Shown here piece after piece: positions 24,009 through 36,149 of a stretch of 64,000 nucleotides of DNA. The stretch is from Mugil cephalus. Its lineage: Eukaryota; Chordata; Actinopteri; Mugiliformes; Mugilidae. Each line of letters begins with the position of its first letter. Positions within the stretch are counted from its first letter, which is position 1. The stretch is taken from assembly GCF_022458985.1 (NCBI RefSeq), contig NC_061785.1:2411816-2475815 (forward strand). The letters run 5' to 3'. A program made the position numbers and the translations under genes. The notes under the pieces were generated by a model. It saw only the letters and a program-made list of their open reading frames with translations. It was not told the DNA's origin and did not search any database.

Positions 24009-27000
24009 ATGGACCAGAGACAGGACAGACTGGAGGGACCTGGACCTGGAGCTGAACCAGAACCTGGACATGGACATGGACATGGACCTGAACCTGGACC
24101 TGGACCTGGACCTGGACCTGGACCTGGACCTGAACCAGAACCAGAACCAGAACCAGAACCTGGACCTGAACCTGGACCTGGACCCAGCTGTGTGTCCTGG
24201 TCCAAGGACATTATCGCTGATATTAAACAGAGTCAAAGGTAAGTGGTTAATATCATCATAAAGAGAATTTTCCTGAATAATTAGGAAGTTTTATCGTCAT
24301 TGTCCAATAAAAAAAAAAACAACAAACTACAGTTTAGCAGCTCTCTGGTTCTGCAGCAATAAAACTAAAAGCTACAGCAGCAACACACAAGGAAATACAC
24401 ACTATAAACAAGTAAAAGCACAGAAGAGTGAACTGGTAGGACGTAGCAGCACTTTAAAACAGGGACGTTAAAACAACTGAGTCACAGAATGAACAACTCA
24501 TAATTAACAACAGAGCAAATGTGTCTGTAGAGTGCAGGTGGACTAGGGAGGAGGTATGGGTAGTAGGTCTACAGTCTATGGGGGACAGGGCTGGTGGTTT
24601 AGCCTGATCTAATTTAATCAGTGGTGGTTTTCTATCAGGACCCATCAGAGAACAGAGTCTGATCAGGATGAACCCAGCTGTGTGTCCTTCAAGAGCGACC
24701 GATCGAAGGGCTTGAATATTGATTTCAAAGGAGGACGTGGTTCTGGTGCAAAGAGGTAAAGTGTCAGTAAATGTGTCTGACTTGAGGAGCTGAGGATAAA
24801 TAAACGTTGACTTTCTCATGTCTGTTTCATCTCTGCTGCTTAGATGTTGCAGATGTTTCCTAAGAAGATAAACAGATGTTCATCTAAACAACACACACAC
24901 ACTAGAAGAAGAAAACAGACAAAATATAGATACAGGAGAACAATCACTAACTTTATACAAGTCATGGTTTGAGTAACTTGCTGAATTATTTCTTATTTGA
25001 CAAAGATCTTCTAAAAGTTTCAGGCCTTAAGGGAGGAGATAGATAAGAGACTGATCTTTGAAGCAGAGTAGTGTCTTCAGTCTTTAATCAGCTGTTCAGT
25101 CTGTTTCCATGGAGACAAGTCTTCATTTTGTTTGACTCTGGACCAGAGAGAGAAGATGAGATCTGTCTGAGGAGAGGAGGAGCTAAACTAATACTAAGCT
25201 AATCAGAGTTCATAAAGACACAGTCTGATGTATGAGACTGATGTAGATCAGACCTCAGTCCTCCTCTGATCAGAGACACATCTTCCTTTACTCCTCTTTA
25301 AACCATCTGTCTTCTCTGAGAACATGTGGACGTTTTTGTCCCTGGTCCATCAGGTGTAGGTGGACAGATGACACCTGACCTGAAGACCTTGTTTCAGTCG
25401 TAGAGAAGATAAACTCAGGATGAGTTTGGGGGAGGACATCACACTTTGTTTGTTAGTGGCCAAAGTTAAAATAGTGAAGTATGTTTGAGGAGAGAAGGAA
25501 ACAGCAGATGGCTCTGAGGTGAATAACATGTGCCTCGCTAGGATTTTCATCTCTAACATGATCAGTCAGAGAGTCTGAGGTTTCTTCATGTTTCTGTCTG
25601 GTTTGTTTTCTGGTGCTCAGGACGTTTTCCAGTGTTCAGTCTCTGGCTCTGGGTTCCTTCTCCAGCTGATTCATCAGGAGGCAAAGCTTGATGAAACAGC
25701 TGCAGACTGAGCTGTTGATGGTCAGTGGGAGGACTAGTAAACCTTTACCACTACAGAGACTCATCTGATTCACTCTTCACTACCACATGTCACTCCAGGG
25801 ACATTTAGCTTGTGTTGGTCTCTGTGTGGACAGACATGATGAGAGCTAATTGTTGATGATTGGTCCACAGAGTCCACCAGCAGAGCTCAGAGGTTCTCAG
25901 TGGTCAGTCTACCCAGCAGCATCAGACACAGCTGGACTCCATCTTTCTGGTCTGTACATGTACAACAACTACTTTCCATCATGTCCATGCTGCTCTTTGT
26001 AGACCAGTGGATTGTCAGTGTGTCCAACATGGATCTGACGTTTGTCTCCATGGTTTCAGTCTGCTTGTGTCATTCATATCGTCTTCTGTTCCAGCTGCTG
26101 GAGGACAACATCATCACTTTTATAAGAAACGAGCTGAAGAAGATCCAGAAGGTTGTGAGTCCAGATTACCCAGAATGCTCAGAGAGTCAGAGGGAGGATG
26201 AGGAGGTATTGGAGGGTGAGGATGAAGAGCAGAGGAGGAGCAGCAGAGATTTATTAGTGAAGATGACAGTGAACTTCCTGAGGAGAATGAAGCAGGAGGA
26301 GCTGGCTGACTGTCTGCAGAGCAGTAAGAGGATTTCTCTTAACATTGAAGCTGCTGGAGAAATGAGACGTTTACTAATGTCTCAAGAGATGAACCAAGAT
26401 ATATTCACACACTCATTCTTTAGAACAATGACATGTTGGGATATTACTGGAGAGTTTATTCATTTATCTTATTTGTTGTTTCTTCATTCAGGACATTTTG
26501 CTCCAGGTTGTGGACGTAAAGTTAAATCTAGTCTGAAGGAGAAGTTCCAGTGTGTGTTTGAGGGGATTGCTAAAGCTGGAAACTCAACCCTTCTGAATGA
26601 GATCTACACAGAGCTCTACATCACAGAGGGAGGGACTGCAGAGGTCAATGATGAACATGAGGTCAGACAGATTGAAACAGCATCCAGGAAACCACACAGA
26701 CCAGAAACAACCATCAGACAAGAAGAGCTCTTTAAAGCCTCACCTGGAAGACATGGACCAATCAGAAGAGTGATGACAAAGGGAGTGGCTGGCATTGGGA
26801 AAACAGTCTTAACACAGAAGTTCACTCTGGACTGGGCTGAAGACAAAGCCAACCAGGACATCCTCTTCGTATTTCCATTGACTTTCAGAGAGCTGAATGT
26901 GGTGAAAGAGAGAAAGTTCAGCTTGGTGGAACTTGTTCATCACTTCTTCACTGAAACCAAAGAAGCAGGAATCTGCAGCTTTGAAGACTTCCAGGTTGTG

Positions 27001-30000
27001 TTCATCTTTGACGGTCTGGATGAGTGTCGACTTCCTCTGGACTTCCACAACACTGAGATCCTGACTGATGTTACAGAGTCCACCTCAGTGGATGTGCTGC
27101 TGACAAACCTCATCAGGGGGAAACTGCTTCCCTCTGCTCGCCTCTGGATAACCACACGACCTGCAGCAGCCAATCAGATCCCTCCTGAGTATGTTGACAA
27201 GGTGACAGAGGTCAGAGGGTTCACTGACCCCCAGAAGGAGGAGTACTTCAGGAAGAGGTTCAGAGATGAGGAGCAGGCCAGCAGGATCATCTCCCACATC
27301 AAGACATCACAAAGCCTCCACATCATGTGTCACATCCCAGTCTTCTGCTGGATCACTGCTACAGTTCTGGAGGATGTGTTGGAAACCAGAGAGGGAGGAG
27401 AGCTGCCCAAGACCCTGACTGAGATGTACATCCACTTCCTGGTGGTTCAGGCCAAAGTCAAGAAGGTCAAGTATGATGGAGGAGCTGAGACAGATCCACA
27501 CTGGAGTCCAGAGAGCAGGAAGATCATTGAGTCTCTGGGAAAACTGGCTTTTGATCAGCTGCTGAAAGGAAACCTGATCTTCTATGAATCAGACCTGACA
27601 GAGTGTGGCATCGATATCACAGCAGCCTCAGTGTACTCAGGAGTGTTCACACAGATCTTTATAGAGGAGAGAAGACTGTACCAGGACAAGGTGTTCTGCT
27701 TTGTCCATCTGAGCGTTCAGGAGTTTCTGGCTGCAGTCTACATGATCCACTGTCACACCAAAAGGAAGAGAAAAGAGCTGCAGGACTCCCTGGGAGGAAA
27801 CTACAATAACTCACATCTAGATGTATTTCTGAACAGAGTCATGATTAAATCCCTGGAGAGTAAAAATGGTCACCTGGACCTGTTAGTTCGCTTCCTTCAT
27901 GGCCTCTCTCTGGAGTCCAACCAGAGACTCTTAGGAGGTCTGCTGGGTCAGAGAAAGAACAGTCCAGAAATCATCCAGAGAACCATCAACAACCTGAAGA
28001 AGATGAACACTGATAAAATGTCTCCTGACAGAAGCATCAACATCTTCCACTGTCTGATGGAGATGAATGACCTCTCAGTTCATCAGGAGATCCAAGAGTT
28101 CCTGAAGTTAGAGAACAGATCAGAGAAGAAACTCTCTGAGATCCACTGCTCAGCTCTGGCCTACATGCTGCAGATGTCAGAGGAGGTTCTGGATGAGTTG
28201 GACCTGAAGAAGTACAACACATCCTTGGAGGGACAACAGATACTGATCCCAGCTGTGAGGAACTGCAGAACGTTTCGGTGAGTCCTGATGTGATCATTGA
28301 CAGAATCAATCAGTGCAGATTAGTAGTTTAGTTCTTCAGACGTTCTCATTCTTCTTCAGTGTTCCACTTGTTCTCTGTAAACATTACAGTCAGTTGTATT
28401 TACTCCCAGATGTTCTCCGGCTATTTAAAGCTGTTTTTCTAGTTATTTGCTTTTTTCTTTCTGTTCCTCTGTCTTATTATTCTCTCCATCAGTTTGTTAG
28501 TTTAGCTGAAGCAGCCTCTGAGGCCTCACGTTACAATGATGAGAGGATAGGCTGTTTCTAGAGTACAGAATAATCCTGAAGTCAGTGAAGTGGCTCCATA
28601 TCAACATCTATCTAAAGCTTGTTAAGATCAACATGAGCCACCGTAAACTACTGATCATCCCACACAGACACTGACCCATCAATGGAGCATTTTATTGACT
28701 GAGTTCAATGTTTCATTTTAAAGAAAGAAGTCAAGTCACATGGTCTTGATTTTACATCTTTCTTTATATTTGTTTCCTGTCTTGTTGCTGTAGAGAAGAG
28801 TTGGAGCAGGTCTGAATATAAGAGCAGAACGGTAGAAGTCTGACTTGTTGAAGTTGTTTAAGTTGTTAATGTCTTCTTCTATTATAACACATTTATTTAT
28901 CTTATGACAGACTTGCTGACTGTGGACTCTCAAAGAGTGACTGTGAAGTCGTGGCCTCAGCTCTGAAGTCCAACCCCTCCCATCTGAAACATCTGGACCT
29001 GAGTTATAATGTCTTCCTGGAGGATTCAGGAGTGAAGCATCTGTCTGCTGGACTGGAGAGTCCAAACTGTAAACTGGAGACTCTGAGGTTAGTTTTCATT
29101 TCTTTCTTTTCAGGCTTCTGAAGAATGGAGATCCAGTTTAGATGAGTTCTCTTGTCAGGACTGTCAGATAGAAAAGGAGCTCAAAGAGTTGAAATGAAGG
29201 AGCATCATGTTCCTGAACATCAGCAGGTATCTCCTCAGTCATCGGTGGTGGGTCTGATCACAAACCACATCAAGTCCAGTCTTCACATGTGTTGACATTA
29301 ACAGAGTTCTTGGTGTCACTAATCATTCTTTCTGTCCATACTGTTGTTAGATCCCCACAGGTAACAGGTAAGACAGCTTCTCCGTTATATAGGCTTACGG
29401 CTTCACGTCAGCAGAGTATTACTCTAACTGCACTCAGTGACAGCACTACTCAAGCAGTAGGCGGGGTAACTCGCTTGGCTTCTAACCACCCTTAATTCTG
29501 ACGTCTGCCCCGCTTCCTCACGTCCCCCGGAACCACCAGTCAGGGAGGCTTCCCGCAGCTGGGTCCGAAGTTGAGTTCCGTCAGTTGTGGCGGCTTACCC
29601 CTAATGGAGGTGCACTTGGTACGTGCCAGGTTATAGTTTAAAGGCTAGGCTGGAAGCCCTAGGGACATAAGAATAGATTTAAGTGGACTCGACTAGTGTG
29701 ACCAATAAGAGCTAGGTGTCGGAGCTACCATTCAGGCTGCCTATAGTTTTACTGTCTTGAGTACCAGCAACAAGGGAGAAATAACCGTTGGCAAAGACTT
29801 CTGACTTTTAGAGCCAAATTTTATTTGCAGGTTCAGTTTAAGCCTTCTGCGACAGCTCAATAAATCAATCAGATCCAAAATCAGACATTTGTTAACATAA
29901 GGTATGAATATCAAATAATCAATTAAAATTTCAAACATGTAATACCTAATTAGAAATATCCATATGAGATCCTGTTCTAAAAATTACTTAATCAAAAAAG

Positions 30001-33000
30001 AATTACTCATGAGCTAGGCAGATGAAGTAGAGGTAATGCAAAATGTCCAAAACTGTCCAAAAATCCTTTTTAGGGAGGAACAGGCGTCGAATGAGCCACA
30101 CGGCCGATGCGACCACACCCAAACCCAGTCCTTTTACTACCGCGGACCGAGTTGGTAAAAAAGGGAAGTTCCGATGAAGGATGATTCTGTCCTTTGGTAA
30201 ACCCCTTAAATCCTTCGCAGATGTATTCCGATTGAACTCCTCGACTCCGTACAAAGTCCCAGAAGTAGAAATTCAAAGTGCGAAAGATCATCCAACTCCT
30301 TTATATCCTTAAATCAAGACACATCCTATTTTCCACACATCACCATGACTAACCATCACCCGACTACTTTTATCCAATAAGGGTGTTACAATCATGACTT
30401 ATTAATTAATACTTGAACATTAGTTCATTTTCTGTACTTTTCCACTAACTGTGTGTTTGGACATGTCCTGACCTGCCCTCAGGCCATAAGGTTTCAGTTC
30501 CCCTTTTTGCCCCCACTGCCTGACATCTGTATCCTGTTTTTCTTATTCTGCTCCTGATTTCACAAACATTGGTTACATTGCTTCAACTATTATTCATCTT
30601 ACATTCTGTGTATAATAATCACTCACTGAAAATCAACATGTTTAATCAGAATCATTCTTCAATCATAGTATTATACTCTTAAATTCTGTCAATCCAAGTT
30701 CCGATCATACACTTAGTACCGGGCTCTTGAGCTGTTGGTCAGCTGAGGCCTCAACTCACTTGACACTGTCTGTGGACAAATCCCCTTATAGTCTGACTCC
30801 AATCAGACAAGATGGAGGACAACATTCACAGTGTTGTTGTGTTGTGTTGATCTTCAACTCATCTTGTTCTTCAGCACATCCAGTCAGTATCAGTTTGTGT
30901 TTCCACAGTGTTTCCTGCTGAGCTGCAGTGGAGGGACAGGAACTCAAAGAGGAACTTTGATTAGTGTCAGTCAGACTGCTGAAGCTTCATATTAGTGTCA
31001 GCTCAACAGTGGAGTTGTGTTAGGAAGAGACCACTTCACAGTCAGTGTGGACAGCAGGAATCTCAACAACTCTGGAATAAGTCCATATGACATGTGACTG
31101 TTGTTGGAAGACACACTTGAACATGTCAACTTGTCCTTTAACATTTGACACAAACATCCTGAGACAAAGTCACTCATTTTAGAGAACAGCTCATTGATGA
31201 GGACAAATTTCAGATGATCATCAATCATTTCATCTTTTATTCTTTATTTAGACTGATGAACTGCAGTTTGTCAGGGATCAGTTGTGATTCTGTGGTCTCA
31301 GCTCTGAAGTCCAACCCCTCCCATCTGAAACATCTGGACCTGAGTAACAACAACCTGGAGGATTCAGGAGTGAAGCAGCTGTGTGGTTTTCTGGAGAGTC
31401 CAGACTGTAGACTGGAGACTCTGGAGTGAGTTCACTGTCTGTTACTGTTGTAGATCTGATATGTTTAATCACCAACTGAATCTAATTTATTTTCATTAAT
31501 AACTTTATTGTTCCTCAAGGTGAAGACAAATAAAAACTAATTTAAATAACTGTATAATGTTGAGCTTCATTCCTGGTCAACACACATTGATGAGGACACG
31601 TTTAAAACCTAAACACATCTGACTGATCATCAATCATTTCATCTTTTATTCTTTATTCAGGTTGAGTTGCTGCAGTTTGTCAGAGATCAGCTGTGATTCT
31701 CTGGTCTCAGCTCTGAAGTCCAACCCCTCCCATCTGAAACATCTGTACCTGAGTGACAACAACCTGAAGGATTCAGGAGTGAAGCAGCTGTGTGGTTTTC
31801 TGGAGAGTGCAGAATGTAGACTTGAGACTCTGGAGTGAGTTCACTGTCTGTTACTGTTGTAGATCTGATATGTTCAATCACCAACTGAGTCTAATCCATG
31901 TTCACCTAGAAATTTCCTCTATAAATCCTTAAATGTCCTTTAGTTCAACACACGTTTGTCTGAGAAACTGTAGAAAATGTCCACTGTTAGTTGTTGTTGA
32001 AGTCAATGAATGTTTCTGATTAGAGCTGAAGAGTCTCATCTGGATCCAGAAGATTCTCTGAACTCACATTTGTTTTAATTGATAATCTGACTGATCATCA
32101 ATTATTTATGTTTTTATTCTTTATTCAGGTTAATAGACTGCAGTTTGTCAGAGATCAGCTGTGATTCTCTGGGACCAGCTCTGAAGTCCAAGCCCTCCCA
32201 TCTGAAACATCTGGACCTGAGTTACAACTACCTGAAGGATTCAGGAGTGAAGCAGCTGTGTGGTTTTCTGGAGAGTCCAGACTGTAGACTGGAGACTCTG
32301 GAGTGAGTTCACTGTCTGTTACTGTTGTAGATCTGATATATTTAATCACCAACTGAATCTAATTTATTTTCATTAATAACTTTATTGTTCCTCAAGGTGA
32401 AGACAAATAAAAACTAATTTAAATAACTTTATAATGTTGAGCTTCATTCCTGGTCAACACACATTGATGAGGACACGTTTAAAACCTCAACACATCTGAC
32501 TGATCATCAATCATTTCATCTTTTATTCTTCATTCAGATTGTGGAGTTGCAGTTTGTCAGAGATCAGCTGTGATTCTCTGGTCTCAGCTCTGAAGTCCAA
32601 CCCCTCCCATCTGAAACATCTGGAGCTGAGAGAAAACAACCTGGAGGATTCAGATGTGAAGCAGCTTCTTGATCTTGTGAAGAGTCCAGACTATAAACTG
32701 GAGACTCTGAGGTGAGTAGAGGGTTCCAGTCAGTCCATGCTGCTTTCATCAGTATCGTCCTAAACACAGTTAGTATGAAAGATCCAGTGTTTCCTGTAAA
32801 CCTGCAGCTTCTCAGTGAAGCTGTGAGAGGAGAATGGAGACAGGCTTCAGGATTGGACAGAAAGACAGAGAGAGAGAAACAGTCAACCAATCAGATGAGC
32901 CAGAAGCTTGTTGTGATCATGTGTTTGAGTTGATGTGAAGACGACTGTTGTTGTTGTGTTGATGTGTCCAGGAAATAAAGCTGGATTCCAGCTGACAACC

Positions 33001-33464
33001 TTCCAAGATGTATAGAGACAGTGGTGGTCATTCATCACATCTGATCAACAACTGATCACAGCTCTGAGATCAGTCTGACTGAAGCCTGCACATCACAGAA
33101 GCAGCATTACATTTAGTAACCATGAGTTTCTTAGTCAGCTGATCTTTGTTTCCATGGAGCAGCAGTAAATCCATCACTAAAGTGTTGGTGCAGTAATGAA
33201 GCGTTCAGGACTCTCAGCAGTTTCTTAGTGAAATCTGCAGAGGAAACAGACTTGATGCTAAAAGTCTCTGCAGGTCTGTGTGTGTTCACTCCAACACGTT
33301 AACATGAAGCTGAAAGGAAGCTGGCTGAGCTCCACAGCTGCTCCACTGCTGCTCTGAACAGGACTCAAGTCCCTGCTGCTCTTTCTACTGGATGTGATGA
33401 TGAAGGGAAACACTCCTTCACCTCCTCTCTTCTTTCTCCTCCTCTCCACAGGTCAGGAGGATAA
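24009..33464 (+). CDS. NLR gene B: NLRC3-like FISNA-NACHT-LRR receptor
   Basis: Predicted cytosolic immune receptor, close paralogue of gene A. Coding exons: 24009-24238, 24639-24755, 25871-25949, 26095-26323, 26492-28277, 28911-29087, 31252-31425, 31661-31834, 32129-32302, 32538-32711 and 33452-33464, about 1108 residues with all phases matching. The first exon carries a greatly expanded Pro-Gly/Pro-Glu run. Only one 'SCVSFKSD' exon is present where genes A and C have two. The FISNA-NACHT exon keeps GVAGIGKT and [10 protein letters not shown]. The first LRR exon is one codon longer ('[13 protein letters not shown]'). The intron before the NACHT exon (168 bp) is in frame and stop-free, so retention would add 56 residues. 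An LTR-like element sits in the first LRR intron. The C-terminal few residues are the least certain part. Confidence 0.85.
24036..24182 (+). repeat. hexanucleotide repeat coding Pro-Gly/Pro-Glu
   Basis: Runs of CCTGGA, CCAGAA and CATGGA units lie inside the first coding exon of gene B and give Gly-Pro, Glu-Pro and His-Gly dipeptides. The unit is a multiple of three, so length changes keep frame. The same place is much shorter in genes A and C. Confidence 0.9.
28911..32711 (+). repeat. LRR exon array of gene B (five exons)
   Basis: Exons 28911-29087 (177 bp), 31252-31425, 31661-31834, 32129-32302 and 32538-32711 (174 bp each), all phase 2 and stop-free. Members differ at the residues after 'LDLS' (SYN, SNN, SDN, SYNY, RENN). 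One has 'KSKPSHL' for 'KSNPSHL', and the last has 'LELREN' and the ending '[13 protein letters not shown]'. Intronic flanks of the middle exons are nearly identical, pointing to recent exon duplication. Confidence 0.85.
29345..30765. mobile_element. LTR-like insertion with CTGT target duplication
   Basis: Gene A reads 'CCATACTGTCTGTGGAC' without a break. Gene B has 1421 bp inserted, bounded by TG (TGTTAGATCC) and CA (CTTGACA) and flanked by CTGT on both sides (29341-29344 and 30766-30769). TG...CA ends with a 4-bp duplication are typical of LTRs of Gypsy-like or endogenous-retrovirus-like elements. No gag, pol or env frame is visible inside, so a long solo LTR is the simplest reading. Confidence 0.65.
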
Positions 33465-33714
33465 CCAGGAGGGGGTGTGTTGTGAGAGGATGAGCTGTGT
33501 CCTGATGATCCAGAGGTTGAAGCAGACTCTGACTGGACCATGTTACTGGGAGGTGGAGAGGAGAGCTTCATCCACATGGTCTCCATTTAAGACCATCAAC
33601 AGAGCTGCACTTCAACTCTTCACAGAGCTCCAACAAATCAAGTCCAGTCCCTCATCAATGATTCAGACACATGTCAACCTGCCAGCATCAACAGTCCTTC
33701 CTGATGTTGTCTAG
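33465..33714 (+). pseudogene. B30.2/SPRY-like terminal exon relic of gene B
   Basis: Downstream of the acceptor CCACAG (33451) an open frame contains 'LTGPCYWEVERR', resembling the SPRY 'LTGRCYWEVEW' motif, and ends at TAG 33712-33714. The phase-2 junction from the last LRR exon instead gives a stop after four codons (33462-33464). The SPRY-like frame would need a phase change that no visible splice site provides. The sequence after 'WEVE' no longer resembles SPRY. Confidence 0.45.
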
Positions 33715-34209
33715 ATGTTTGCTCCTTGTCTTCTCTTGTCTCTTTAGGGACAGTAGATGTTTTATTTATTGTACAGGTCAATCTAATCAAGTTCAGGTCC
33801 ATCTGTTCGTCTCCGAGAGACAGCCCAGAGGAAAATTTCAGCCTCATATTGTTTCCATTTTGCCTGATCTGTTTCTTATTTGTTGCTTTTAAAAGTCACT
33901 TGGGGCAACAGCGTGTGACGTAAGTGGATGGAGTCATACTTGAGACTAAAGGAGATACCTTACTCAGTCTCATTAATGGCTCATTATTTTCTCCACACGA
34001 GACTTAAATGAGACACAAATGAGCAATGCTCACTACAGCCACTATAGAACTACTAGAACTTAGACAGTCTTCAGGCCGACAAGCAGCATTTCCTCCATGT
34101 GGATTGCGAAAAGAATTTATTTGTATGTAGTCCATTGAACCCCTTTGTTCCTAGGCCTACATATAATAATAAATGTGTTATATCTTCACAGCTCTAAGAG
34201 ACTCAGACC

Positions 34210-34785
34210 GTGTGTAAAAGCAGAATACCTCGACAACCAATTGGTCCAATTTAATGACTGACACCTCTATTGACCAATCAGAGTAATATAAGTATCTGTT
34301 ACATTTAAAGAACCTTGAACTTTTCATTTTCATTTTCCAGACTCAAATAACTCGTCATCACCTGCAGGAACCAGAGAGCAACAACTCCCTGAAAGATATA
34401 TAATATAATAGAAATGACAAATCAAACATAATCAACAAAATTCAACATTCGCTTTTTGAAGACACAATAAAATATATATCCATATTTGGCTCACCTTAGC
34501 TCGTAGCATTTAATTGTGGATGCTTTAAGGGAGTTAAGTTCAAATGTCCTTATTGACTGTTCTTATTTGTTAGTTGTGAAAATTTATGTTTTCTTCTATC
34601 CTTTGTCCATGAAATCATCCACCACCTTTTTGTTCACTTCTTTCATCTGTGTATCATTGTTCAGTTACCAGAATAAAGGACTGAACTAATCTATGGATCC
34701 AGTGTTTTAATGTTCACACCACATGGATGTTCAGTGAACCAGCACCACCACCACAACCAGCGTTTTTTTCAATTACATCAGTTAT
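34210..34785. repeat. duplicated 3' flank behind gene B
   Basis: Counterpart of 20345-20931 behind gene A, with the same possible AATAAA signal ('CCAGAATAAAGGACTG'). No coding frame was recognised. Confidence 0.7.
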
Positions 34786-35072
34786 TGTTACGTCCCTGGG
34801 TTGGTGTTCGGGGTAATAGGTACCGTAACACAACAACTTAAGAATACAACAAAGTCAAAGAATCACTGAAGGTGGTTTATTGCACGCAGACGGTCTCAAC
34901 CAATGAGTACAAATGTGTCAAAGAAATTGATTAATATAACAAAATGAGGCCTAAGCTACTTTCACCTGGTGGAACAAAAACACACAAAAGAAAACCTATC
35001 TACCCAAACTAAGAAAGAGCCTTCAAAACAATACAGCGAGTGGCACCCACCACTAACCTGATGTTTTTAGAC
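34786..35072 (-). mobile_element. LTR-retrotransposon-derived fragment, second copy
   Basis: Begins TGTTACGTCCC and follows the copy at 20932-21206 nearly base for base up to 'GATGTTTTTAG'. Beyond that point the two flanks differ. Confidence 0.5.
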
Positions 35073-35494
35073 AAAGGAACCACGGTGTGTTGAAATGTAC
35101 AGTAGAGATGTTACACTCGAAGCAGACGCTCGACACAGCGTCGAGCTTTCAAAGCAGAAGTGTCGCTACAAGAGGGTTCGATGCCTCGCTTCACTCCTCA
35201 AATGAAGCTTCATTACATCACACGCATATCAGCCCCGTGTCACTAGTTTTGAATTCAGGGCGGGGTTTTCAATCTCACAATGCATATAAATAACCACAAT
35301 TCCTCAAAATGTCGGAGGTTTATTAGACGATACGTCATGGATTTAGAACGAGGGAGAGTGAGGTTAAAGGTAAGAGTTGTATAACATTAGATTAGCTTGC
35401 ATACTTACATTGGCACATATATTATAAACATTACTTAAGCATTAAGTGTTTGTGTGATAGTCTGAGTGTTTGAGTGTGAGGAGATACAGGGAGA

Positions 35495-35701
35495 ATGGAG
35501 GCAAGGACACCAAAAAGAGCCAGATCTAATGTGTGGGAGCACTTTGACCTTATTACCCCCAAAAAAGTCAAGTGTTTGATCTGTGCTCAAGAGCTGGCCT
35601 TTAATAATAACATCTCTTCAATGCTGAGGCACTTGCGCTCTAGACACCCAGAGACTACACCCAACCCTGCAGCTCCTGCTGCTCCTGGAGTAGCTGGGTA
35701 A
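35495..35701 (+). pseudogene. BED zinc finger N-terminus of hAT transposase
   Basis: A 68-codon frame from ATG with 'SNVWEHFDLITPKKVKCLIC' and 'MLRHLRSRHPE': a Trp and Phe, then Cys-x2-Cys ... His-x5-His-type ligands of a BED finger used for transposon-end binding. The frame stops shortly after, at the edge of a deletion or unspliced intron. Confidence 0.75.
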
Positions 35702-35792
35702 GGTAAGTCTATGGCAAGTAGGATGTGTATGTATTAAAATGACAGACTAACATTAAAATGTAAAATATATGAAACATGAACAATAAGAGGCC

Positions 35793-36149
35793 TTGGTACA
35801 AATGATTGTGCAGGAAAAGCAAGAGCACAGCTGGAAAAGACAGACAGTCAGCCTGACAGCAGACATGTGGACATGGATCAGTATGGATGCCTTCCTCAGG
35901 GTCACCTGTCATCACATAGATGAGGAATTTCATCTGTCACCTGTTCTGTTAGGTGTCACTAAATTCCCTCAGTCCCACACAGCTGAGAATCTAAAGAATG
36001 CCAAGGAACTTCTAACTGACCAACGGGTCCTTAAAAACAAAATCCACTGCCTTGTCACAGACAACGCTGCAAATATGGTGGCTTGTTTTAGGCTTCTGAG
36101 CATACGCAACATACCTTGTTTTGCCCACAGTTTAAAATTGTCTAAATAA
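35793..36149 (+). pseudogene. hAT transposase middle fragment
   Basis: 'VSLTADMWTWISMDAFLRVT', 'HLSPVLLGVTKFPQSHTAEN', 'CLVTDNAANM' and 'IPCFAHSLKL' are the RNase H-like core motifs of ZBED1-type hAT transposases, with the Asp of 'LTADMW' and of 'VTDNAANM' in catalytic places. The C-terminal catalytic Glu and dimerisation region are missing, so it is inactive. Confidence 0.75.

Noticed and set aside
23993-24236. Minus-strand 'GPGSGSG' and 'RSRSRSR' frames over the first exon of gene B
   Set aside because: By-products of the hexanucleotide repeat; the plus-strand frame carries the conserved start and splice junction.
25900-28281. 793-codon uninterrupted frame as a single-exon NLR
   Set aside because: Its front part is out of frame with the conserved exon at 25871-25949 and runs through introns with conserved splice sites. 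The spliced model is shared by all three genes.
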